Of a stretch of 17,151 bases of DNA, positions 1-8,204 are shown in pieces. A model generated the notes under the pieces. It was given only the letters and a program-made list of their open reading frames with translations, was not told the DNA's origin and made no database searches. The stretch's first letter is position 1; the number at the start of each line of letters is the position of its first letter. Source of the DNA: Coraliomargarita sp. CAG:312 (GTDB taxonomy: Bacteria > Verrucomicrobiota > Verrucomicrobiia > Opitutales > Intestinicryptomonadaceae); assembly GCA_000438015.1 (NCBI GenBank), contig FR901636.1:48098-65248 (forward strand), given 5' to 3'. The position numbers and the translations under genes were made by a program.

Positions 1-1685
1 GGTGATCCTGCCGCCAATGGAATCGCCGCAAGCTTCTTCATATTTTCGTTGTCTTCTGCGCTTGCGCGCTTGGCAATTTGCTCGCTAACCCATTTTACAA
101 GACGCTTATAAGGGGAAAAGAACGCCTGGTGCACTTCAATTGAATTCGCAACTATTTTTACGACCATGGCGTCCCAGTCCCTGCCGCGCGTGTCGTAGAA
201 TATGCCGTGCTTGCCGACAATCAGATTGTCGCTGTCGCCGGCAGTGACAACGGCAACTATATTAATATCGTCTTCGCCGCGCCTCTTGCATACGCAATAA
301 AGCAAATACCCATAGCATAGAGCAGCCATCTGCGCGTGCGCGGCGGTATTTTCCACCTTTATGCACAAGTCGCACGTCCGCTGGTCTATATATAGAGAGC
401 CGAACTGGAATATGGCGGGGACCTTCTCTTTGTAAAAGTCTGAAAAACTTACAAAATTTTTTAGCAGCTTGAAGATGTTTGCATTAAACAACACCAGCTT
501 CTCGACATTGTTGATGTTGTCGATTTTCGGCTGCAAAGACTTGTCGCGCTCGACAAGTTTCAACAAATCATCCAACCGGTTTTCGGAAAGAATCGCGCGC
601 ACACGCTCCGCCGAAATCGACGTTATTGCGCCGGATGGCTTTGACGCGAACCAGCTTGAATATGGAACAAACATGCTTTTTATCTTGCGCCATTGCGACG
701 AAGTCAGCTCCCCGTTGAAATCGGAACCGAGCGCGGGCGACGCAACTAATTTAGCAAACGCTTCGGCGGCGTCTTTCCATGCCGGGTTTATTCCTGAAAG
801 AAGATTTAGGCTGCAATCGGGGCATATGCGGGAAATGGGAAGTTCGCGCAAAACTGGCGACTGGAAAGACAATCCTACGGACAATGCGTCGGAAAGGCTT
901 GAGGCGGAAGGATTCACCAGGGAGTCGGCAGTGGAGTCGAAAGCCATAATTTCCGCGCGCACAAAAAAATCGTCTATTTTATCGGCTACTTTTTCCAAGG
1001 CGGAATTTGCCGCGCAGGTATCGGAGCCCAAAGGCAATATTGCGCTGTCGGCATTAGGGGCATCCAGCCATGCCCCATATTCAATTGCGTCGGAATAAAA
1101 TTTCTTTATGGCGGATTCGTCCACACCAATTTCGCCCGAGCGGTCAGGTTTGCCACCCTCCACCAAAATTATGTCAGAAAGCACATTTTCAAGTTCCTTG
1201 TCGCCTCCGCAGGAAATTTTTGTTATTATCCCGTCTGCGTTGAAAGCCGTTCCGGCAAATATTTTTAACGGATCGGAAAAGTCCTCAACGGTTATTTCTC
1301 CGGCATCGGGTTTGCCCAAATCCGCCAATATTTGCTTGGCGCTCGCCAACAAGGCAGCGCCCTCGGGCGATGAATCGTCTATATTCGAAAGCTCAAGCGA
1401 AGGGGACGACTCTAATAGCTTGGACTTGTCTTTCAGAAAACGGCATACCCATTCGACAGCCGCTACGACTTCGTTGTGGCGTATGCTTAAATCATTGTCG
1501 GAATCTATGAGATCAAGCGTCTTGGAATCAAATACGAGCCCGTCGGTGGGACAGCTAAGAGCCGCCCATAGCTTTTGGTCCAGGGAGCCAATGTTCTCTA
1601 TGTCCGACGCGTCGGATATATCGACTTGATAAAATCCTCCGGCCTTAAAAAAGTTCCACTTATGTTCAGACACTTTTTCTTCCAT
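1..1685 (-). CDS. Large uncharacterised EF-hand protein, N-terminal part (3' end outside window)
   Basis: I translated the minus strand from the ATG at 1685-1683 and found 561 codons with no stop up to the window edge, so the gene is real but truncated here. There is no signal peptide, which suggests a cytoplasmic protein. Residues 61-72 form a good calcium-binding EF-hand loop (Asp61, Asp63, Asp65, Ser67, Ile68, Glu72). Weaker loop-like pieces with a central Gly and following Ile/Leu lie near 149-154, 181-190 and 322-327. Two CxxC pairs (Cys288/Cys291 and Cys438/Cys441) and a CxC (464-466) could bind metal, but this is inference. From memory, similar long proteins that start with an FF-x-AGG-type segment and carry a later GRDWD segment (here 501-505) occur as uncharacterised proteins in Verrucomicrobia and Planctomycetes. 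Function is unknown. It is transcribed divergently from the glycosidase operon. No Shine-Dalgarno sequence is visible before the start. Confidence 0.85.
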   Translation of the reverse strand, partial: MEEKVSEHKWNFFKAGGFYQVDISDASDIENIGSLDQKLWAALSCPTDGLVFDSKTLDLIDSDNDLSIRHNEVVAAVEWVCRFLKDKSKLLESSPSLELSNIDDSSPEGAALLASAKQILADLGKPDAGEITVEDFSDPLKIFAGTAFNADGIITKISCGGDKELENVLSDIILVEGGKPDRSGEIGVDESAIKKFYSDAIEYGAWLDAPNADSAILPLGSDTCAANSALEKVADKIDDFFVRAEIMAFDSTADSLVNPSASSLSDALSVGLSFQSPVLRELPISRICPDCSLNLLSGINPAWKDAAEAFAKLVASPALGSDFNGELTSSQWRKIKSMFVPYSSWFASKPSGAITSISAERVRAILSENRLDDLLKLVERDKSLQPKIDNINNVEKLVLFNANIFKLLKNFVSFSDFYKEKVPAIFQFGSLYIDQRTCDLCIKVENTAAHAQMAALCYGYLLYCVCKRRGEDDINIVAVVTAGDSDNLIVGKHGIFYDTRGRDWDAMVVKIVANSIEVHQAFFSPYKRLVKWVSEQIAKRASAEDNENMKKLAAIPLAAGS

Positions 1686-1747
1686 AATTCGACAAATATT
1701 GCGTCCAATTTCAGATTTTCAAGAAATTAGATTCCTTTAAAGCTGGC

Positions 1748-1827
1748 ATTATAATATAAATGAATCGTTATTATTTGCCATTTATTGAATGGACACGCGC
1801 AAATAAATAAATACAAATGCAAATAAA
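1748..1827. promoter_or_regulatory. Divergent control region with TATAAT box and repeated GCAAATAAA words
   Basis: This lies in the 169-base gap between the EF-hand gene and the first GH30 gene. A perfect TATAAT hexamer sits at 1750-1755 inside an A/T-rich run, but the -35 position (about 1727-1732) matches poorly. Downstream, GCAAATAAA occurs at 1799-1807 and again at 1819-1827, exactly 20 bases apart, and the reverse complement of its first eight bases (TTATTTGC) lies at 1771-1778. Direct repeats about two helix turns apart are typical of dimeric activators such as AraC-type regulators. That this region controls the glycosidase operon is inference from position. Neither the promoter nor the regulator is proven. 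Confidence 0.35.
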
Positions 1828-1854
1828 CGCTTTCTTTATCTGCATCAAAATTCT

Positions 1855-3444
1855 ATGAAAAAAATAGCAATATTAGCATTTTTATCGCTCGCCGTTTCAA
1901 CGGAGGCTTTGTCCGCCCAATTGGATGTTGAAATAAACCCAGGGAAAACCTATCAAACCATAGATAATTTCGCCGCCGCAGACGCATGGAGCGGAAACTT
2001 CGCAGGGCAGTATTTCGCCGCGCCGCAAAAAGAACAAATAGCCAAGTGGCTGTTTTCCCAAAAGCTCGGCGCCGACGGAAATCCCGAAGGAATCGGGCTG
2101 TCGATGTGGCGCTTCAATATAGGCGGAGGAACTCTCGAACAGAACGGCGCAAATATTCAGCCATACCAGCGCAGAGCCGAATCGTTCCTCACCAAGGACG
2201 GCAAACACTACGACTGGGGAAAATGCTCCGGGCAAATTTATTTCGCCAAAAAAGCCAAACAATACGGATGCGGCAAACTTCTTCTATTTTCAAACACCCC
2301 GCCCGTTCAATGGACCCGCAATGGACAAGGATACGGCGAAAAAGGCGACAACTCGGCAAACCTTAAACAAGATTGCTACGGGAAGTTCGCAGATTACATG
2401 GCGGATGTCGCAAAACACTTCGGAGAAATAGGCTTAACAGTAAACTATATAAGCCCCATAAACGAACCCCAAGTAAAGTGGGACAACAACAGGCAGGAAG
2501 GCTCCCCTTGGCTTTGCTCCGAAATGAAAAAATTGCTTGTTGAGCTCGACCGGGCCTTGTCCGAAAGGAATCTTGAAACCATGATTTATTTTGGCGAAGC
2601 CGGACATCCCAAATACAACTTCACCGAAAACGCCTACGGAGTTCCGGACAAAAGATGGAAAAAAGATCCGCCAGACGAACATCCAAACTTAATCATAAAA
2701 AAATTTTTCGACCCCAAAAGCAAGTTCTACGTTGGAGACCTTAAGCACATGCCCAAATTTCTCTGCGGGCACAGCTACCACTCCCACTGCAAAAATGCGG
2801 AAATGCAGCAAGTCCATAAAAGCATAGCCGCCGAAGCAAAGAAATATGGAATAGGATACCACCAGTCAGAATGGTGTATGCTCCCCCATTTTAAAGCCAA
2901 AGACATGGACGGATTTACCCCCGACTGGTTCAGCGACAACCGCGCCGATATGCAAGTTGCGCTGGCTATGGCGAGAATAATTTATTCGGACTTCACAAAT
3001 GCAAACGCCCTGTCGTGGGGATACTGGAAAGCTATGGAAGTTAACGGAGACCACGCGCTCATAGGGCTTTACCCCAAAGACGGGCGCCTTGAAAACGGCG
3101 GAACGGTCCGCGCAAACAAAATTCTCTGGGCGCTGGGCAATTACAGCCTCTTTGTCCGCCCAGAGTACAAGCGCATAGATTTAAAAGGTGCCGACGACCT
3201 AAATAAAACCGCGGCTACGGCATTCGCATCTCCCGACGGAAACAAAATCGTAGCAGTTTTCGTAAATTCGTCTTTTGAATGCGACACCGCAAAAATATCG
3301 CTTCCGGAAAAATACGCAGACTCAAAAGTAAAAGCATTCCGCACCGACACAAATTCCGATTTGGCAAACATGCGCGTTTGCGAAAATACGCGCGAATTTG
3401 TAATTGACCCAAGATCAATTACAACTATACTCTTTGAATTATAA
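1855..3444 (+). CDS. Secreted GH30-family glycoside hydrolase, copy 1 (endo-beta-1,6-galactanase-like)
   Basis: This 529-residue protein has a signal peptide of about 21 residues (charged MKK start, hydrophobic core, cleavage near SA-Q) and no lipobox cysteine, so it should be exported in soluble form. The body matches the GH30 clan-A type I recall as Pfam Glyco_hydr_30_2: a TIDNF segment near 35-39, GIGLSMWR near 79-86, then a TIM barrel. The likely acid/base is Glu204 in the INEP motif and the likely nucleophile is Glu339 in QSEW. The C-terminal part, from about 425 to the end, looks like the small beta-sandwich usual in GH30. It probably hydrolyses internal beta-glycosidic bonds in a galactan or similar polysaccharide; the exact substrate cannot be read from sequence. 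It is the first gene of a three-gene operon, 36 bases ahead of a close paralogue. No Shine-Dalgarno sequence precedes the ATG. Confidence 0.9.
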   Translation: MKKIAILAFLSLAVSTEALSAQLDVEINPGKTYQTIDNFAAADAWSGNFAGQYFAAPQKEQIAKWLFSQKLGADGNPEGIGLSMWRFNIGGGTLEQNGANIQPYQRRAESFLTKDGKHYDWGKCSGQIYFAKKAKQYGCGKLLLFSNTPPVQWTRNGQGYGEKGDNSANLKQDCYGKFADYMADVAKHFGEIGLTVNYISPINEPQVKWDNNRQEGSPWLCSEMKKLLVELDRALSERNLETMIYFGEAGHPKYNFTENAYGVPDKRWKKDPPDEHPNLIIKKFFDPKSKFYVGDLKHMPKFLCGHSYHSHCKNAEMQQVHKSIAAEAKKYGIGYHQSEWCMLPHFKAKDMDGFTPDWFSDNRADMQVALAMARIIYSDFTNANALSWGYWKAMEVNGDHALIGLYPKDGRLENGGTVRANKILWALGNYSLFVRPEYKRIDLKGADDLNKTAATAFASPDGNKIVAVFVNSSFECDTAKISLPEKYADSKVKAFRTDTNSDLANMRVCENTREFVIDPRSITTILFEL

Positions 3445-3480
3445 TACGCTTTTCTATATATAACTAAGAAAGATGGGACT

Positions 3481-5082
3481 ATGAGAAAATTATCAACTGC
3501 AATTCTATTATTTGCGGCGCATTTGGCGTTCGCGGACGCCACAAAGTTGGATGTGTCGATAAACCCTGAAAAGACCTTCCAAACTATAGACAATTTTACC
3601 GCCTCAGACGCATGGAGCGGAAACTTCTCAGGGCAGTATTTTTCCGCTCCGCAAAAAGAACAAATCGCAAAGTGGCTGTTTTCCCAAAAGCTCGGCGCCG
3701 ACGGGAATCCCGAAGGAATCGGACTGTCGATGTGGAGAATAAATATTGGAGGGGGCACCCTGGAACAGGACGGAGCCGATATTCAGCCATACCAGCGCCG
3801 GGCGGAATCGTTCCTCACCAAGGACGGCAAACACTACGACTGGGGAAAATGCTCCGGGCAGCAATATTTTATGCGCAAAGCAAAAGAATACGGCTGCGAC
3901 AAATTTCTGCTGTTTTCAAACACCCCGCCCGTTCAGTGGACTAAAAACGGCAAGGGATATATGGACTTTAAATCATACGCCTCAAACCTCAAGCCAGACT
4001 GCTACGGGAAATTCGCAGATTACATGGCGGATGTCGCAAAACATTTTGAGTCGCAAGGCTATAACATAGCTTATATAAGCCCCATAAACGAGCCCCAAGG
4101 CGACTGGAATACAAACCGCCAGGAAGGGTCGGCATGGTGGCTTTCAGAGATGGCAAAAATGGCGAGGGAACTAGATAAATCCATCTCGAAATCAGGACTA
4201 GAAAACACAAAAATCCTCCTAGGCGAAACTTGTTCATATAAGGCCTGCATAGACGGAATAGCCGCCAAAGACATAATGTGGAGCAAGCTATATGAAAAAA
4301 ATTGCCCGCCCGAAGAATTGCCTATAAGCCAATTAAAAGCTTTCTTTTCCAAAGATTCCCCCCATTACCTCGGAGACCTTAAAAACCTACATAAAGTGTG
4401 GGCGGCGCACGCCTACGGCAGTTGTCACAAGTTTAAAGACGCTATAGACATAAGAAAAAAACTTGCTGCAGAAACTGAAAAATATTCCGTAGGATTCATA
4501 CAATCGGAGTGGTGCATGCTTCCCAGAAAGAACATATTGGAGGGCTTTTCAAAAGATTGGCAATCCGACAATTTCGCCGACATGCAATCATCCCTTAAAA
4601 TGGCGCGCATAATATCCCTAGACCTAACAATTGCCCAGTCTCAAGGATGGGGATATTGGAAAGGAATGGAGGTAAAGGGAGACCATGCGCTTGTCGGGCT
4701 ATACCCTAAAAACGGACGCCTGGAGGACGGTGGAGTCGCGCGCGCAAACAAAATGCTTTGGGCGCTCGGCAACTATAGCCTGTTCATCCGACCGGGGTTT
4801 AAGCGCGTAGATTTGGCAGGCGCCGACGACGTGAGCAATGTGTTGGGTTCGGCTTTCATATCTCCAGACGGCAAGAGAATTGTAGCGGTTTTTGTGAACT
4901 CTTCCTTCGACTCGGTCGCCGCGGACATATCTATGCCATCAGATTGCCAAAAGAAAATTGCAAAAGTATCCGCATTTAAGACAGACGAACGCAGCGACTT
5001 GTCGAATCTCCGAGTCTCCGACCTGTCCAAATTTGTCTTTTCTCCCCGCTCTATAACTACATTCGTTTACGATTTAAACTAA
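3481..5082 (+). CDS. Secreted GH30-family glycoside hydrolase, copy 2 (tandem paralogue)
   Basis: This 533-residue protein has a signal peptide of about 20 residues ending near ADA. It is a tandem paralogue of the gene just upstream and keeps the same architecture: GH30 TIM barrel, acid/base Glu204 in INEP, nucleophile Glu343 in QSEW, and a C-terminal beta-sandwich. The first 206 residues are nearly the same as in copy 1, with long nucleotide stretches identical even at silent positions. The section between the two catalytic glutamates (about 207-340) differs strongly and is four residues longer, so the two enzymes probably bind different parts of one substrate or different side chains. That is inference. 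It sits 36 bases after copy 1 and 24 bases before the GH2 gene, with no terminator on either side, consistent with one transcript. A weak AAGAAAG lies upstream of the ATG. Confidence 0.9.
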   Translation: MRKLSTAILLFAAHLAFADATKLDVSINPEKTFQTIDNFTASDAWSGNFSGQYFSAPQKEQIAKWLFSQKLGADGNPEGIGLSMWRINIGGGTLEQDGADIQPYQRRAESFLTKDGKHYDWGKCSGQQYFMRKAKEYGCDKFLLFSNTPPVQWTKNGKGYMDFKSYASNLKPDCYGKFADYMADVAKHFESQGYNIAYISPINEPQGDWNTNRQEGSAWWLSEMAKMARELDKSISKSGLENTKILLGETCSYKACIDGIAAKDIMWSKLYEKNCPPEELPISQLKAFFSKDSPHYLGDLKNLHKVWAAHAYGSCHKFKDAIDIRKKLAAETEKYSVGFIQSEWCMLPRKNILEGFSKDWQSDNFADMQSSLKMARIISLDLTIAQSQGWGYWKGMEVKGDHALVGLYPKNGRLEDGGVARANKMLWALGNYSLFIRPGFKRVDLAGADDVSNVLGSAFISPDGKRIVAVFVNSSFDSVAADISMPSDCQKKIAKVSAFKTDERSDLSNLRVSDLSKFVFSPRSITTFVYDLN

Positions 5083-5106
5083 TATCAAACTCAATTAAAA
5101 CACTCC

Positions 5107-6921
5107 ATGAAAAAAAGAATACTCGCATTATTAGTGATGCTCTCCATCTTAACGCCGGTTATCCGAGCCGATTGGAAGCCCGCCGGAGACAAAATAAAAA
5201 CGCCTTGGGCAGAAAAAATAGATGTAAAAAACGTCCTTCCTGAATATCCGCGCCCGCTTATGGAAAGATCCCGCTGGCAAAATCTCAACGGGCTATGGAA
5301 ATACGCCATTCTGCCGCTGGACGCAGGGCAGCCCGGGAAATTTGACGGCGATATACTTGTCCCTTTTGCCATAGAATCAAGCCTGTCTGGCGTAATGAAG
5401 ACTGTAGGGGAAAAAAACAACCTCTGGTATCAACGCGCATTTTCCATTCCGGAAGACTGGCGCGGCGACAAAATTCTGCTTAATTTCGGGGCTGTCGACT
5501 GGAAAGCGGACGTTTGGGTAAATGGCGTAAAAGTAGGCTCACACACAGGCGGGTACACTCCGTTTTCTTTTGACATAACAAGCGCATTGAAATCCGAGGG
5601 CGAAAATATCCTGACAGTCAAGGTCTGGGACCCCACCGACAAGTCTTACATCCCCCGCGGAAAGCAAGTCCAAAAACCGCACGGCATTTGGTATACCGCA
5701 GTCACCGGAATCTGGCAGACAGTTTGGCTGGAGCCAGTCGGGCAATCGCATATATCGGCTGTCAGGACAACTCCTGACATCGACGCAAAAAACCTAAAAG
5801 TTAGAGTTTGCTCAAACGATTCCGAAACAATAGCGAGCATAGAAGTCTTTGACGGAGAAAAAGTGGTCGCAAAATCTTCAGCAGTAGCCGGCGAAGAAAC
5901 AGAAATCGCAATTCCCGCCCCCAAGCTTTGGTCTCCGGACTCTCCCTTCCTTTACGGCTTAAAAATAGACCTGCTAAAAGGCGGCAAAGTTTGCGACTCT
6001 ATAAAAAGCTATGCCGCCATGCGCAAAATTTCCATAGGCAAATCCAAAGACGGCAGAACAAGAATGCGCCTAAACAACAAGGAACTCTACCATATGGGGC
6101 CGCTAGACCAAGGATGGTGGCCGGACGGGCTATATACCGCGCCGACCGACGAAGCGCTGGCTTTCGACATAATCAAGACAAAAGAGCTGGGATTCAATAT
6201 GATCCGCAAGCACGTAAAAGTCGAACCCGCCCGCTGGTACACCCACTGCGATAAAATCGGAATGCTCGTGTGGCAGGATATGCCCAGCGGCGGCGAAGGC
6301 TACGGATGGTCGCAATATGAGTATATCGACTACAAGCCCGAACCTAACAGACGTTCTCCGGAATCCGAAGCAAACTACCGCAAAGAATGGTCTGAAATTA
6401 TGAATTACCTGCATTCCAATCCCTGCATAGTAGTGTGGGTGCCGTTCAACGAGGCGTGGGGACAGTTCAAAACGGTTGAAATTACCGAATGGACAAAGTC
6501 CCGCGATCCTTCGCGCCTGGTAAATTCCGCAAGCGGAGGCAACTTTTTCCACTGCGGAGACATAACCGACATGCACCGCTATCCGGCGCCGTCCATATAC
6601 CTGCTGGATTACAAGCGCGCAAACGCCATAGGCGAATACGGCGGAATCGGTATGGCGGTTGAAGGCCATCTGTGGCTCTCCGATAAAAACTGGGGTTATG
6701 TGCAGTTTAAAACGCCCGAAGAAGTCACAAAGGAATATGTAAAATTTGCCGACATGCTTTTGGCTCTCTCAAAAGAGGGAATCTGCGCGGGAGTATATAC
6801 CCAAACGACAGACGTTGAAGGCGAAGTCAACGGCCTTTACACCTACGACCGCAAAGTTCTAAAGGTCGATGCAAACGCGGTTAGGGAAGCAAACTTGAAG
6901 CTTGTAAATTCGTTGAAATAA
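5107..6921 (+). CDS. Secreted GH2-family beta-glycosidase (beta-galactosidase/beta-glucuronidase-like)
   Basis: This 604-residue enzyme has a signal peptide of about 21 residues (cleavage near IRA-D). Domains in order: an N-terminal jelly-roll sugar-binding domain (about 45-215, with the W-Y-Q-R and H-T-G-G-Y-T-P-F segments typical of GH2), an Ig-like beta-sandwich (about 216-310), and a TIM barrel (about 315-600). The likely acid/base is Glu449 in the FNEAW motif and the likely nucleophile is Glu510 in GEYGG. It is shorter than E. coli LacZ and lacks its C-terminal domains. GH2 enzymes usually release single sugars from chain ends, so a role finishing oligosaccharides made by the two GH30 enzymes upstream is reasonable. 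Whether the sugar is galactose, glucuronate or another residue is not decided by the sequence. It is the last gene of the operon and a strong terminator follows. Confidence 0.88.
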   Translation: MKKRILALLVMLSILTPVIRADWKPAGDKIKTPWAEKIDVKNVLPEYPRPLMERSRWQNLNGLWKYAILPLDAGQPGKFDGDILVPFAIESSLSGVMKTVGEKNNLWYQRAFSIPEDWRGDKILLNFGAVDWKADVWVNGVKVGSHTGGYTPFSFDITSALKSEGENILTVKVWDPTDKSYIPRGKQVQKPHGIWYTAVTGIWQTVWLEPVGQSHISAVRTTPDIDAKNLKVRVCSNDSETIASIEVFDGEKVVAKSSAVAGEETEIAIPAPKLWSPDSPFLYGLKIDLLKGGKVCDSIKSYAAMRKISIGKSKDGRTRMRLNNKELYHMGPLDQGWWPDGLYTAPTDEALAFDIIKTKELGFNMIRKHVKVEPARWYTHCDKIGMLVWQDMPSGGEGYGWSQYEYIDYKPEPNRRSPESEANYRKEWSEIMNYLHSNPCIVVWVPFNEAWGQFKTVEITEWTKSRDPSRLVNSASGGNFFHCGDITDMHRYPAPSIYLLDYKRANAIGEYGGIGMAVEGHLWLSDKNWGYVQFKTPEEVTKEYVKFADMLLALSKEGICAGVYTQTTDVEGEVNGLYTYDRKVLKVDANAVREANLKLVNSLK

Positions 6922-6931
6922 GCTTGCGCTA

Positions 6932-6968
6932 AAAAAGCGGTTTCTACATGCGCCAGAGACCGCTTTTT
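6932..6968 (+). terminator. Intrinsic terminator of the glycosidase operon
   Basis: A 14-base stem (6932-6945 pairing with 6955-6968, one G-U wobble) encloses a 9-base loop. The arm begins with five A and ends with five T, so the U-tract is part of the stem and the hairpin could also stop transcription from the other side. It begins 11 bases after the GH2 stop codon. Confidence 0.8.
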
Positions 6969-7075
6969 CTATAAAAAAACGGATTTAAAATGCTTGCGCT
7001 TTGCGCGTAAATGTTAAAAATCCGCCACTTAAAAAACAATTTGCTAAAAAACGCAAAAAAAACATAAAAAAATAG

Positions 7076-7103
7076 TTGACGCCTAAGGTTTTAACCGTAA
7101 AGT
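7076..7103 (+). promoter_or_regulatory. Sigma-70-type promoter for rplM-rpsI
   Basis: TTGACG at 7076-7081 (5 of 6 matches to the -35 consensus) is followed after 16 bases by TAAAGT at 7098-7103 (4 of 6 to the -10 consensus). It lies 21 bases before the rplM start in an A-rich region and after the upstream terminator, which fits a short leader for a ribosomal protein operon. Confidence 0.5.
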
Positions 7104-7124
7104 TAACGACTTTTCTTTATATAG

Positions 7125-7550
7125 ATGAATACGACAATAGCTAAGAAAGAGGAGCAGAAGCAGTGGTACGTGGTCGATGCAACCGACCAAGTGCTGGGGC
7201 GTCTCGCCGTTAAGATTGCGAACGTTTTGCGCGGTCGCCATAAGCCAATTTACACGCCGAACGTAGATTGCGGCGACCACGTGATTGTCATAAACGCAGA
7301 GAAGATTCGCGTAACCGGCAAAAAGGAGGAACAAAAGGAATATATGTTCTATACCGGTTATGTAGGCGGCGAGAAATACGTAAAGCTTTCGGACTTCCGC
7401 GCTCGCAAGCCGGAGTATCTCATCGAAGCTGCCGTAAAGGGAATGCTTCCGAAGAATAAACTCGCAAGCCAAATGCTGTTAAAGCTGCACGTATATGCGG
7501 GTCCGGAACACAAGCATGCTGCTCAGCAACCCAAACCATTCAACTTCTAA
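7125..7550 (+). CDS. rplM: Large-subunit ribosomal protein uL13 (L13)
   Basis: This 141-residue protein has the usual L13 length and the family landmarks in order: W-Y-V-V-D-A near the start, a QVLGRLA segment, an RGKHKP-like segment (here RGRHKP), a DCGDHVIVINA segment, a VTGKK loop, and the GMLPKN...L followed by LKVYAG-type C-terminus (here LHVYAGPEH). uL13 is an early-assembling protein that binds 23S rRNA. The gene is followed six bases later by rpsI, the standard bacterial pairing. Both should be transcribed from the promoter just upstream. The ATG is preceded by an A/T-rich leader without a Shine-Dalgarno sequence, yet the start is fixed by the family alignment. An N-terminal KKEEQKQ stretch before the conserved W resembles, from memory, Opitutae proteins. 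Confidence 0.97.
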   Translation: MNTTIAKKEEQKQWYVVDATDQVLGRLAVKIANVLRGRHKPIYTPNVDCGDHVIVINAEKIRVTGKKEEQKEYMFYTGYVGGEKYVKLSDFRARKPEYLIEAAVKGMLPKNKLASQMLLKLHVYAGPEHKHAAQQPKPFNF

Positions 7551-7556
7551 TTAGAC

Positions 7557-7952
7557 ATGAGCGAAAACGAAATCTTTGTTTCTGTCGGCCGTCGCAAGAC
7601 TGCGGTAGCGCGCGCGCGCCTCTCAAAGGGCAGCGGCAAAATTACCGTAAACAATAAGTCTCTTGCCGACTATTGCTATACTGACCAGCTATCAATGTTG
7701 GCAATGCGCCCATTGGTTGCCACGGGAACGGCATCGTCAATTGACGCTGTAATAAACGTCAACGGCGGCGGAGCTATCGGACAAGCCGGGGCTATCAGCC
7801 ATGCGTTGGCAAGAGCGTTGGAAAAGATGGATCCTTCTTTGAGGGCGTCTCTGAAGAAAGAGGGCCTGATAACCAGAGACCCGCGCTCTAAAGAACGTAA
7901 GAAGTCCGGTCAGCCCGGCGCGCGTAAGCGTTTCCAGTTCTCCAAGCGTTAA
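7557..7952 (+). CDS. rpsI: Small-subunit ribosomal protein uS9 (S9)
   Basis: This 131-residue protein shows the S9 landmarks: VGRRKTAVARARL near the start, a GSGKITVN segment, VNGGG, a GQAGAISHALARAL helix, and the basic C-terminal KERKK-x-GQ-x-GARK-x-FQFSKR tail. uS9 is a head protein of the 30S subunit. Its last residues, Ser-Lys-Arg, reach into the P site and contact the anticodon stem of the bound tRNA. The tail here is canonical, which is worth comparing with the unusual initiator tRNA at 14975. It is co-transcribed with rplM and followed by a hairpin terminator. Confidence 0.97.
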   Translation: MSENEIFVSVGRRKTAVARARLSKGSGKITVNNKSLADYCYTDQLSMLAMRPLVATGTASSIDAVINVNGGGAIGQAGAISHALARALEKMDPSLRASLKKEGLITRDPRSKERKKSGQPGARKRFQFSKR

Positions 7953-7973
7953 TCGCTTACAATTTTTCACTGG

Positions 7974-8012
7974 AGCCCTTCCGCGATTGCGGTGGGGCTT
8001 TTGTGCTTTTTT
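7974..8012 (+). terminator. Intrinsic terminator after rpsI
   Basis: AGCCC at 7974-7978 pairs with GGGCT at 7995-7999, and CCGC (7981-7984) pairs with GCGG (7989-7992) around a GATT loop, leaving a small internal mismatch. The T-rich stretch that follows (7999-8012) is interrupted by GTGC but otherwise typical. A second, weaker A/T-rich hairpin (8090-8096 with 8109-8116) lies further on, before argC. Confidence 0.7.
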
Positions 8013-8204
8013 ACATTGCCCGAAAAATATTTTGGGATTTTACATCAAACCGGATTTGCTGCCGCCTTTTGCAAATAACATTGCCGACTAAAAAGCCGCA
8101 AAAAATCCGCTTTTTTATTTTATAAAAGCCTGGCACATAATCGGAGGCTAAGACAAGATCCAAACGCAATACACAACAGGCAAAAATTTTTAACAAGGCT
8201 CCCT

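Noticed and set aside
469..1629. Two plus-strand open frames of 209 and 173 codons
   Set aside because: They are serine-rich, without motifs, and lie antisense to a 561-codon minus-strand frame with an EF-hand loop and conserved-looking segments.
8131..8146. TGGCAC motif resembling a sigma-54 promoter before argC
   Set aside because: The -12 element TTGC at the required spacing is absent.
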